From: Dermabacteraceae bacterium TAE3-ERU5
GTDB taxonomy: Bacteria > Actinomycetota > Actinomycetes > Actinomycetales > Dermabacteraceae
Direction of reading: 5' to 3'
Length of the DNA: 64,000 nucleotides
Assembly: GCA_019218375.1 (NCBI GenBank)
Contig: JAHUUK010000001.1
Location: 248,001 to 312,000, forward strand
The translations under genes and the position numbers were made by a program. Each line of letters begins with the position of its first letter. The first letter of the stretch is position 1. This document shows, piece after piece, positions 15,887-23,457 of this stretch. Below the pieces are notes generated by a model. The model ran no database searches. It saw only the letters and a program-made list of their open reading frames with translations, and was not told the origin of the DNA.

Positions 15887-16968
15887 TTTCGGACCTCCCG
15901 AATCAGCAGCCACACGAAGTAGCCGCCGCCCAGGCTTACGGTTACCACCCCGACGGGTAGCGGGCTGGGCGGATAAATGTTTTGCGCGATCATGTCGCTA
16001 ACGAGAAGCAGCACCCCGCCCATCAGGGCGGTGCTGAAGATCGGCACGCCAGCGCAGTTCTCGAGCCTGCGGGCGATCTGGGGAGCCACCAGCGCCACGA
16101 AACTGATCGGCCCGGCTACCGCTGCACAGATCGCCGTCAGGAACACGGCGAGCACGATGAGCAGGGGCCGTTTCAGGCTCAGCCTGCCGCCGAGGGTGGT
16201 GGCCAGTTCGTCCCCCATTTCGCTGAGCCGCATGGCGGGAAGCAGGAAGGAAAGCAGCAGGATGCTCAGCAGCACCATCGCGACGGCGGGATACACGTTC
16301 TCCGCCGTCACCCCGTTCAGACTGCCCGCGCCCCAGAGTGATACCTGCAGGGCCTGTTCGATATCCGCATTAACGATCATCCAGGTGGTGAGGGACGACA
16401 GCATGGCGGAAACCGCGATACCGATAATGATGAGACGGAAGCTGCGGAAGGTGCCGTTTACACGCGAAAGCAGATAAACCGCGAAGGCTGTGGCCATGCC
16501 GCCCAGGAAGGCGCCGAGGGCGGTGGTGACGAAAGTGGCCTGGGTATAGAGGATGATCGCGGTGGCACCGGCGAAAGCACCGGAGTTGAAGCCAATCACG
16601 TCCGGGCTGCCCAGTGGGTTTCGGGTTAAGGTCTGGAACACGGCACCGGATACTCCGAGTGCGGCCCCCAGCCCGAGGGCGGCGATGGCGCGCGGCAGGC
16701 GCCAGGTGCGTACCACCAGTTCCTGGCCAGGGTCTCCCTTTCCGAGCAGGGCATCCAGGACCTCACCGCTGGTCAGGGTGTAATCGCCGGTTCGCAGCGC
16801 GGTGATGAAGCAAGCGAGCGAAATAATTGCGAGCACTAACGCCGTGGTGATGCTGCGCTTGTCCCAATAACCGCTGAACAGGTTGTTACGCAGCAGCAGG
16901 ATGGGCCGACCGTAGTCGATTTTCCCCCTTCGCGTCTGCTCCCCCGCGCGGGCGGTCTGCGCGCTCAC
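15883..16968 (-). CDS. Iron-siderophore-type ABC transporter, FecCD permease 2
   Basis: The 361-residue membrane subunit of the FecCD/BtuC family has about ten helices after a basic cytoplasmic leader. It carries the typical RLPRAIAALGLGAALGVSGAVFQTLTRNPLGSPDVIGFNSGA segment and the later GPISFVALVAPQIAR that contacts the ATPase. It pairs with the permease encoded just upstream. The GTG start overlaps that gene's stop by four bases, and its own stop overlaps the ATPase start. Confidence 0.92.
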   Translation of the reverse strand: MSAQTARAGEQTRRGKIDYGRPILLLRNNLFSGYWDKRSITTALVLAIISLACFITALRTGDYTLTSGEVLDALLGKGDPGQELVVRTWRLPRAIAALGLGAALGVSGAVFQTLTRNPLGSPDVIGFNSGAFAGATAIILYTQATFVTTALGAFLGGMATAFAVYLLSRVNGTFRSFRLIIIGIAVSAMLSSLTTWMIVNADIEQALQVSLWGAGSLNGVTAENVYPAVAMVLLSILLLSFLLPAMRLSEMGDELATTLGGRLSLKRPLLIVLAVFLTAICAAVAGPISFVALVAPQIARRLENCAGVPIFSTALMGGVLLLVSDMIAQNIYPPSPLPVGVVTVSLGGGYFVWLLIREVRK

Positions 16969-17960
16969 AGCCCGGCCAGCCTTGGCCGACGGGCAAGCAC
17001 GATCAGCACGGGCGCGCCCAGGAAGGCGGTGACGATACCGACCTGCAGCTCGCCAGTGGAGGCGACGCGGCCCAGGATGTCGCTAAACAGCAGCAGCACA
17101 GGCGCGGCCAGCACCGTGAAGGTCATGATTCGCATGTTGTTTGCTCCGACTAATGCGCGGGCGAAATGGGGCACCATCAGGCCGATGAAACCGATGGGAC
17201 CGGCGATCGCGGTTCCCGCTCCCGCCAGCAGGGTCACCGCCACGATGGCGGCGCTGCGGGTGCGCGACAGGTTGGTTCCGAGGGAAGACGCCATTTCGTC
17301 CCCGAGCGCCAGCGCATCCAGCTTTTTGCCGATCACCACCGCAATCACGATGCCTAGCAGCACCAGCGGGGCACCCACCGCGATGGCGTCAAAGCCGCGA
17401 TTCACGAGCGATCCCGCTCCCCAGAAGCGCATCTTGTCGAAGACTTCCTTATGGGTCAGGGTGATGCCGCTCGAAATGCCGGTAAGCAGCGCTCCGAGCG
17501 CTACGCCCGCGAGGGTGATCGTGACCGGGTCGGCCTTGCGCCTCACCCCTCCCCCGATGGCGTAAACCGCCACCGTGGCAAGCACCGCGCCGGCGAGCGC
17601 GAACCAGATATAGCCGAGCGGGGTCACGGCGTTAAAGAGCAGCACGCCAAGCACCACGGCGAACGATGCTCCCGCGTTAACGCCGAGGATGCCGGGGTCC
17701 GCCAGCGGGTTGCGGGTAAACGCCTGGATTAAGGCTCCGGCCACCCCGAATGCGGCACCGACCACGATCCCCGCGAGGGTGCGGGGCACGCGGGAGCTGT
17801 GCACGACGATGCTGTTTGCGCTGTCGCCACCGTGAACCAGCGCCTGCCAAACCTCCGCCGCAGGGATCGGGCGCGCCCCGATCAGCAGGCTGGCGGCCGC
17901 CACCGCCACAAGAGCGAGGGCGGCCGCCAGGTATGCCAGGGTGATGCGACTAGTCGACAA
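16965..17960 (-). CDS. Iron-siderophore-type ABC transporter, FecCD permease 1
   Basis: The 331-residue FecCD-family permease shows SRVPRTLAGIVVGAAFGVAG, ALIQAFTRNPLADPGILGVNAGAS and the coupling segment GPIGFIGLMVPHFAR. It forms the heteromeric channel with the next gene product. The start is a TTG at 17960 that overlaps the end of the binding-protein gene by 11 bases, indicating coupled translation. Confidence 0.92.
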   Translation of the reverse strand: MSTSRITLAYLAAALALVAVAAASLLIGARPIPAAEVWQALVHGGDSANSIVVHSSRVPRTLAGIVVGAAFGVAGALIQAFTRNPLADPGILGVNAGASFAVVLGVLLFNAVTPLGYIWFALAGAVLATVAVYAIGGGVRRKADPVTITLAGVALGALLTGISSGITLTHKEVFDKMRFWGAGSLVNRGFDAIAVGAPLVLLGIVIAVVIGKKLDALALGDEMASSLGTNLSRTRSAAIVAVTLLAGAGTAIAGPIGFIGLMVPHFARALVGANNMRIMTFTVLAAPVLLLFSDILGRVASTGELQVGIVTAFLGAPVLIVLARRPRLAGL

Positions 17961-18957
17961 CGTTCTTCGCGTTTTCTACCTGGCCCGCGAACTCGTTCAG
18001 CCAGGCCGCATAGTTTTCGTAGGTGTAGGGGCGCTTGTCGTCCCATTCGTACGTCTGCCCGGCCTTCGCGGCGGCGGTCTGCTTGAATAGGGCGTTATCA
18101 AGCACGCCCTCAGAACCTTGGGTGTTGGTGAGGATGATGTCGGCCTTGAGGGCAGGCATGTTTTCCCAGGTTTCCTCCGCCCACGGTCCCTCCTCGATAA
18201 CGGGGCCGACGGTCTTGATGCCCAGTTCCTTGAGCAGCTTCACCTGTGCCATGCGGTCCATGCCGAAGTAGACCTTGTCCTTGGTGGGGGCGGTGAGGGC
18301 GACGGTGATTTCGGGACGTGCCGCGAATGCCTTCTTCAGGCGCTCCTTGGCGGCCTCGTAGTCCTGCTTGCTCTTTTTGACCTCGGGAGTATCGACCTTG
18401 CCGCCGAGGGATTTAGCGAGGTCCTGATACATGCCGATGATGCCGTCCACCGTCTGATCGCCGGTGCGGCCGCCGAAGTTAATCGCCAGGTAGGGCGCGA
18501 CCTTGGTGGCCTGCGCGGTCACCTTTTCGTCCCACCAGGTGTAGCCGCTGGCGTCCTTGTTGCCGTAACCGATCAGCAGATCGGGCTTGAGGGAGGCGAG
18601 CTTTTCCAGGCTGAATTCGCCGTCCTTGCCGACGACCGTCATGCTGGATACGTCCACGCCCTGCATGGCCTTTTCTTCCTGGCCGTAACCCCACATGCCG
18701 ACGGGACGGACGCCGTAGGGCCACAGAGCCTGGGTCGAGTAAGCGTCTGCGACGATACGTTCCGGGGCCTTATCCAGTTTGACGGTCTTACCGTCGTAGC
18801 CGGGAGCGTCGTAGCTCCAGGGGCCGGAGGGGGTTTCGGCGGCGGGAGCCTTAGCGGCGGAAGAAGTACCCGCGGCTTCTTTCTTTTCGCCTCCGCAAGC
18901 GGTCAGGGTGAGGCCACCGAGCGCGGCGGCAAGAATGAAGGAACGACGGTTAAGCAC
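17950..18957 (-). CDS. Siderophore-type substrate-binding lipoprotein, copy 2
   Basis: The product has 335 residues from the GTG at 18957, which follows AGGAG with a 5-base gap; the 24 residues before it have no signal character. The leader LNRRSFILAAALGG ends in the lipobox LTAC with the lipidated cysteine at 21, so the protein is anchored outside the membrane. The FepB/FhuD-like fold follows (MTVVGKDGEFSLEKLASLKPDLLIGYG). It is very close to the gene just upstream, with the same leader and the same GPWSYDAPGYDGKTVKLDK stretch, and differs mainly in the C-terminal ligand-contact half. This suggests duplication and divergence. Confidence 0.9.
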   Translation of the reverse strand: MLNRRSFILAAALGGLTLTACGGEKKEAAGTSSAAKAPAAETPSGPWSYDAPGYDGKTVKLDKAPERIVADAYSTQALWPYGVRPVGMWGYGQEEKAMQGVDVSSMTVVGKDGEFSLEKLASLKPDLLIGYGNKDASGYTWWDEKVTAQATKVAPYLAINFGGRTGDQTVDGIIGMYQDLAKSLGGKVDTPEVKKSKQDYEAAKERLKKAFAARPEITVALTAPTKDKVYFGMDRMAQVKLLKELGIKTVGPVIEEGPWAEETWENMPALKADIILTNTQGSEGVLDNALFKQTAAAKAGQTYEWDDKRPYTYENYAAWLNEFAGQVENAKNVVD

Positions 18958-19043
18958 AAAAACTCCTAGGGGAAAGCTGAGAGAAACCGGGCGCGGGCAG
19001 CGCCCAACACGCGGAAGCGCATCGGACACTGCCCGGCAGGAAA

Positions 19044-20045
19044 TTAGTCAATTACGTTCTTGGCACCGCTTAGCTGATCGGCAAACTGATTCAGCCATGT
19101 CGCATAGTTTTCGTAGGTGTAGGGGCGCTTGTCGTTCCAGCTGTATACCTGGCCGGCTTTCGCCGCTGCGGTCTGTTTAAAGAGAGGCCGTTCAACAAGG
19201 GATTTTTCGATACCCAGGTTCGTAAAGATAACGTCGGCTTTCAGGGAAGGCACGTTCTCCCAGCTATCAGATACCCAGGCTCCCTCTCCCTTAACCGGCA
19301 TCACTACGTTGACGCCAAGGTCTTGCACAAGCGCAACAGTCGGAATGTTCCTCATGGCGTAGTAGAAACTGTCATCAAGAGGTGCGGTGAGCGCGATGGA
19401 AATGTCGGGCCGTTCTTTGGCGATCTTGCGCACCCGTTCCTTAGCGGCCTCGTAGTCCTGCTTGCTCTTTTCGACCTCGGGGGTATCGACCTTGCCGCCG
19501 AGCGCTTTCGCGAGGTTTCGGTAAAGCTCGATGATCGAGTCCACGCTCTGTCCGCCCAGGCGCCCACCGTAGTTGATCGCCAGGTAGGGCGCGACCTTCG
19601 TAGCCTGGTTGGTTACCTTTTCGTCCCACCAGGTGTAGCCGGTCGCGTCATCATTACCGAATCCGACCAGCAGATCAGGCTTGAGCGCGGCCAGCTTTTC
19701 CAGGCTGAACTCGTCATCCTTACCCACGATGGTCATTTTGGAGGTGTCGATGCCTTTCATCGGCTCTTCCTCCTGGCCCCAGCCCCACATGCCGACGGGG
19801 CGAATACCGTAGGGCCACATCGCCTGGGTCGAGTAGGCGTCTACCACCAGGCGTTCCGGCACCTTATCGAGCTTGACGGTCTTGCCGTCGTAGCCGGGAG
19901 CGTCGTAGCTCCAGGGGCCGCTGGCTGCGGCCGATGCGGTTGAATTATTCGCGGCAGGTTTAGCCTCTTTCTTCTCACCACCGCAGGCAGTCAGGGTGAG
20001 GCCACCGAGCGCGGCGGCGAGAATGAAAGAACGACGGTTAAGCAC
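19044..20045 (-). CDS. Siderophore-type substrate-binding lipoprotein, copy 1
   Basis: First gene of the uptake unit, 333 residues, with GTG start at 20045 after GGGGAG. The lipoprotein signal (LNRRSFILAAALGG, LTAC, cysteine 21) is almost identical to that of the downstream copy. The binding-protein core includes MTIVGKDDEFSLEKLAALKPDLLVGFG and YTWWDEKVTNQATKVAPYLAINYGG. Two binding proteins sharing one permease/ATPase set would allow two ligands or two affinities. A DtxR-like sequence lies about 75 bases upstream. Confidence 0.9.
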   Translation of the reverse strand: MLNRRSFILAAALGGLTLTACGGEKKEAKPAANNSTASAAASGPWSYDAPGYDGKTVKLDKVPERLVVDAYSTQAMWPYGIRPVGMWGWGQEEEPMKGIDTSKMTIVGKDDEFSLEKLAALKPDLLVGFGNDDATGYTWWDEKVTNQATKVAPYLAINYGGRLGGQSVDSIIELYRNLAKALGGKVDTPEVEKSKQDYEAAKERVRKIAKERPDISIALTAPLDDSFYYAMRNIPTVALVQDLGVNVVMPVKGEGAWVSDSWENVPSLKADVIFTNLGIEKSLVERPLFKQTAAAKAGQVYSWNDKRPYTYENYATWLNQFADQLSGAKNVID

Positions 20046-20118
20046 GGGGCTCCCCTAAAAATTAGTAGCAGTAAGGCCGGGGCGAACTTCAAGTAAACAC
20101 TTCTTACCAACACCCAAC

Positions 20119-20137
20119 TAAGGTGATACTAAGCGGA
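20119..20137. promoter_or_regulatory. Possible DtxR/IdeR iron-regulator site
   Basis: TAAGGTGATACTAAGCGGA agrees with the 19-base DtxR consensus (TWAGGTTAGSCTAACCTWA) at 13 positions by hand count, with the left half well matched and the right half poor. It lies upstream of the binding-protein gene of the iron-type transporter. Confidence 0.4.
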
Positions 20138-20218
20138 ATACAAAAGTTCAGCAATGCGTAATTGAATGTCCGTTTGTGTCACATATTGCACACTTTGCAG
20201 CTTTGCTACGGTTGCCTC

Positions 20219-20740
20219 ATGGCGCTACCCAACCGAGAACTAATGACATGCGCGAACGGTCCCGTTCGCCCCCTGCGTGCCGACGACGCTGCGGCGGTGC
20301 TTACCGCGTTCACGACAGACGCGGCTGAGATGTCCAGGCAGGGCACGGTGCGCGACGCTGCGGAGGCGAGCGCCTACGTGGAGCACATGACCAGCGGGGA
20401 AAACTACGCCTGGGCCATAACTGCCGACAGCGACGAAGCGGTGGGGATGGTCGCTTTCAGCGTTGACGAAGAAAACCGCAACGCCTGGTTCTTCTATTGG
20501 CTGGATCGGCGCTATCGCGGGCGCGGCCTCACCTCGCGCGCCGCGCGTGCCGTGGCCGACTGGGCGCTAAGCACCGGCGGACTGCACCGGTTGGAACTGG
20601 GACACCGCGCCAACAATCCGGCGTCGGGCGGGGTGGCCCGCGCGGCCGGTTTCGTGCAAGAGGGCGTGGAGCGGGAGAAATTCCTGGTCAACGGGGAACG
20701 CGTGGACGTCTACACGTACGGGCGGCTGGCGAGCGACTAG
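20219..20740 (+). CDS. GNAT acetyltransferase (RimJ/RimL-like)
   Basis: The protein is about 173 residues from the ATG at 20219; a second ATG at 20243 is equally possible because the fold begins only at PVRPLRADD. It contains the acetyl-CoA loop region DRRYRGRGLTSRAARAV, GLHRLELGHRANNPASGGVARAAGF and a closing FLVNGERVDVYTYGRL. These are typical of acetyltransferases that modify ribosomal protein or other N-terminal amines. The substrate is unknown. It is convergent with the second GNAT gene. Confidence 0.82.
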   Translation: MALPNRELMTCANGPVRPLRADDAAAVLTAFTTDAAEMSRQGTVRDAAEASAYVEHMTSGENYAWAITADSDEAVGMVAFSVDEENRNAWFFYWLDRRYRGRGLTSRAARAVADWALSTGGLHRLELGHRANNPASGGVARAAGFVQEGVEREKFLVNGERVDVYTYGRLASD

Positions 20741-20795
20741 ATACAGTCGCGAAAAGCCGGTGTAATCCCGTGTCCATACTGGCGCACAGTAACGC

Positions 20796-21266
20796 TTAAT
20801 TGAAGCGCACGAACGCCCGCCCAGGCGTGCCCTCCCCCAGCTGTTTAAACCCTACGGCTTCGTAGAACGCTTTTTGCCCCGGCTCCTCGTCGGTGATGAG
20901 CACGTGCTGGCGCACACGCGGGAACGGGGCGAACGCGGCCTCGATCAGCCGGGCACCGATTCCCGCGCGGCGATAGTCGGGGTGCACCAGGATGTCTTGC
21001 AGGTAGCAGATCGTCGCACCGTCTCCCACCACTCTGGCCAGGCCGATAAGTCGGCCCCGGTTTTCCTTCCCCGCTGGGCCGCACGCGTTCACGTCGGCCA
21101 CCTCCCTGGCGGTGACCACGTGCAGCGATCCGCGCACGCCAGCCAAAAGCGCTTCGGGAACCTGCGTGTAGGCGCTCCAGCCCACCGAATCGTAAAGATC
21201 CAGCAGTTCGGGGAGGTCTGGGAGCTGCGCCGCTTCGCTGCAGGAGGCGATCACTGTTTCGGCCAT
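20796..21266 (-). CDS. GNAT family N-acetyltransferase
   Basis: The 156-residue GNAT protein has the core YLQDILVHPDYRRAGIGARLIEAAF (motif A, acetyl-CoA pyrophosphate binding at RRAGIG) and DEEPGQKAFYEAVGFK (motif B). The N-terminal LPELLDLYDSVGWSAY is common in small GNATs of unknown substrate. It is a single gene whose upstream region contains copy B of the intergenic repeat. Confidence 0.82.
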   Translation of the reverse strand: MAETVIASCSEAAQLPDLPELLDLYDSVGWSAYTQVPEALLAGVRGSLHVVTAREVADVNACGPAGKENRGRLIGLARVVGDGATICYLQDILVHPDYRRAGIGARLIEAAFAPFPRVRQHVLITDEEPGQKAFYEAVGFKQLGEGTPGRAFVRFN

Positions 21267-21350
21267 GCGTAGAGCCTACCGGCCACGCCTGGTTTAGTGT
21301 CCCAGCTTAGCGCCCCGGCTTAGTTTCCCCCTCGAGCGAAGACCCGGTTT

Positions 21351-21486
21351 TACGTTTGGGTGCACTTTTGGTGGGGCGTTACGTTCGGGTGCACTTTCGG
21401 TGGGTTAAACGGCGTTTTCGCAGCCGTTAGTGCACCCAAATGTTAAGAGGTGGGAATTACCAGCGGTTACTGCACCCAAACGTCAG
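21351..21486. repeat. Intergenic structured repeat, copy B
   Basis: Left arms are TACGTTTGGGTGCACTTTTG (21351-21370) and a variant at 21381-21400. The spacer is GGTTAAACGGCGTTTTCGC. Inverted right arms follow at 21426-21444 (GTTAGTGCACCCAAATGTT) and 21466-21484 (GTTACTGCACCCAAACGTC). A degenerate fifth arm lies at 21502-21525. The 317-base gap is between two minus-strand genes (downstream of SulP, upstream of the GNAT start), and nothing else is apparent in it. Confidence 0.87.
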
Positions 21487-21583
21487 CCCCCTGGAATAGG
21501 CAACCGAAAATGCGCCCAAACAGTAGAGGTAGGGCATGAAGCGCTCCGATACGGCCTAAGCGAAAAGGGTTTGTCCCTTTCGC

Positions 21584-23161
21584 CTAGTGCCCCTCCCCCA
21601 GGTGGCCCGACAGCAGCCCGTGACGGGCGGCGGAGGCATCATTCAGGCCGACGATCTCCACCGTCTTGCCCTTGCTCGCATACTTGGTGCGGATGCCATC
21701 GAGCGCGGCCACGGTGGAGGCGTCCCAGATGTGGGAGTCGGAGAGGTCAATGACTACGCGGGCCGGATCGCCCGTGTAGTCGAACTGGTAGACCAGATCG
21801 TTGCTGGAAGCAAAGAAGAGTTCGCCGCTCACCCGGTAGGTGGCGGTATCCACGGTGCCGTCGCCGTTCGTGTCGGCCGTCTCGATGCGTTCCACGCTGG
21901 TGAAGTGGGCGACGCGGCGGGCGAACACGACGAACGCGGCCAGCACGCCCAGCACCACACCGTAGGCCAGGTTATGGCTGAGCACGGTCACGCCGACGGT
22001 CACGGCCATCACTGCCAGTTCGCTGAGCGGCATCCGCTTCAGCGTGGCGGGGGCGATCGAATGCCAGTCAAACGTGGCGTAGCTAACCAGGATCATCACG
22101 GCTACCAGGGCGGCCATCGGGATACGAGCCACCAGATCGCCACCCACCACGACCAGGGCCAGCAGGAAGATACCCGCCAGGAACGTGGAGATACGGGTGC
22201 GGGCGCCGGACGCCTTCACGTTGATCATGGTCTGCCCGATCATCGCGCAGCCTCCCATGCCGCCAAAGAAACCGGTGATGGTGTTGGCGATGCCCTGGCC
22301 CCAGCCCTCGCGGGTCTTGCTGGAGTGGGTGTCGGTAATGTCGTCCACCAGCTTCGCCGTCATCAGCGATTCCAGCAGGCCGACCAGGGCCATAGTGGCG
22401 GCGTAGGGGGCGATGATGCGCAGGGTTTCCAGGGTAAACGGCACGTTCGGAATCAGGAAGGTGGGCAGGGAACCGGGTAGTTCGCCCATATCGCCGACCG
22501 TCGGCACCGACCAGCCCCACGCGACGGCGGCGGCCGTCAGCACCAGGATCGCGACCAGCGGTGCGGGCACCACGTTGGTTACCTTCGGCAGCAGGAACAT
22601 GATGGCAAGGCCAAGCGCCACCATCGGGTAAACGAGCCAGGGCACTCCGATAAGGTGCGGCAACTGCGCCAGGAAAATCAGGATCGCCAGCGAATTTACG
22701 AAGCCGACCATCACCATGCGGGGAATGAAGCGCATTAATTTCGCGACGCCGAGGGCGGCCAACACCATCTGGAACAGGCCCGCCAGGATCACGGTGGCCA
22801 GGAAATAGTCCATGCCGTATTCGCGGGCGACGGGCGCGATCACCAGGGCAACCGCGCCGGTCGCGGCCGACACCATGGCGGGGCGTCCGCCCACGATGGC
22901 AATGGTGCAGGCCATGGTGAACGATGCGAATAGACCGAGGCGCGGATCGACGCCGGCAATGATCGAGAACGAAATCGCCTCAGGAATCAGCGCGAGCGCC
23001 ACCACCAGGCCCGCGAGGACCTCGGTGCGCAGGCGGGAAGGATCGCGCAGGGCGGCGCGGACGCTGGTGGGGCTGGGGACGAGCGGGAAATCTTCACTGC
23101 CGTTTTTATTTTGCGCGCTTTTACTTTGCGTACGTTCAGGGGCAGGGCTAGCTAAAGTCAC
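21584..23161 (-). CDS. SulP-family anion transporter with STAS domain
   Basis: The 525-residue protein has the SulP membrane domain (about residues 40-420, opening LVVALALIPEAISFSIIAGVDP) and a C-terminal STAS domain (about 440-515, VVIDLSDSHIWDASTVAALDGI). Members carry sulfate, bicarbonate or dicarboxylates, and the substrate cannot be read here. Between the two domains sits DTNGDGTVDTAT, which follows the calcium-loop pattern DxNxDGxxD; most SulP proteins go directly into the STAS domain here. A single gene, divergent from mcrB. Confidence 0.88.
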   Translation of the reverse strand: MTLASPAPERTQSKSAQNKNGSEDFPLVPSPTSVRAALRDPSRLRTEVLAGLVVALALIPEAISFSIIAGVDPRLGLFASFTMACTIAIVGGRPAMVSAATGAVALVIAPVAREYGMDYFLATVILAGLFQMVLAALGVAKLMRFIPRMVMVGFVNSLAILIFLAQLPHLIGVPWLVYPMVALGLAIMFLLPKVTNVVPAPLVAILVLTAAAVAWGWSVPTVGDMGELPGSLPTFLIPNVPFTLETLRIIAPYAATMALVGLLESLMTAKLVDDITDTHSSKTREGWGQGIANTITGFFGGMGGCAMIGQTMINVKASGARTRISTFLAGIFLLALVVVGGDLVARIPMAALVAVMILVSYATFDWHSIAPATLKRMPLSELAVMAVTVGVTVLSHNLAYGVVLGVLAAFVVFARRVAHFTSVERIETADTNGDGTVDTATYRVSGELFFASSNDLVYQFDYTGDPARVVIDLSDSHIWDASTVAALDGIRTKYASKGKTVEIVGLNDASAARHGLLSGHLGEGH

Positions 23162-23457
23162 GGTTCTCCGGGAATAGAAAAAAGGGGGAATCTGCGCCGC
23201 CGTGGCGCGAACCTGACGGGATGCGCCAAGTAATAGATGAGACGAGGCGCCGTCAGATGAGGAACGTTCAGTATGTCAGCGAAACCCGCGCGGGACGCTA
23301 TCGCGGGCGTTTAACCGGGGCAATGACACACGTCGTTGCTAGCATGGGAAACGCAGCAAACCCGTAGCTATAAAGAGACGCTATATACGCAAAAACATGT
23401 GTTAAGCAGCTCTTTTCTACGCGTATTACGTTCGGTATCGCGACTTCAGGAGGCAGG
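23162..23457. other. Divergent promoter region between sulP and mcrB
   Basis: This 296-base region has no gene. AT-rich runs (23360-23400) probably hold the mcrB promoter, but no well-spaced -35/-10 pair could be fixed. AGGAGG for mcrB is at 23448-23453. Confidence 0.4.
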
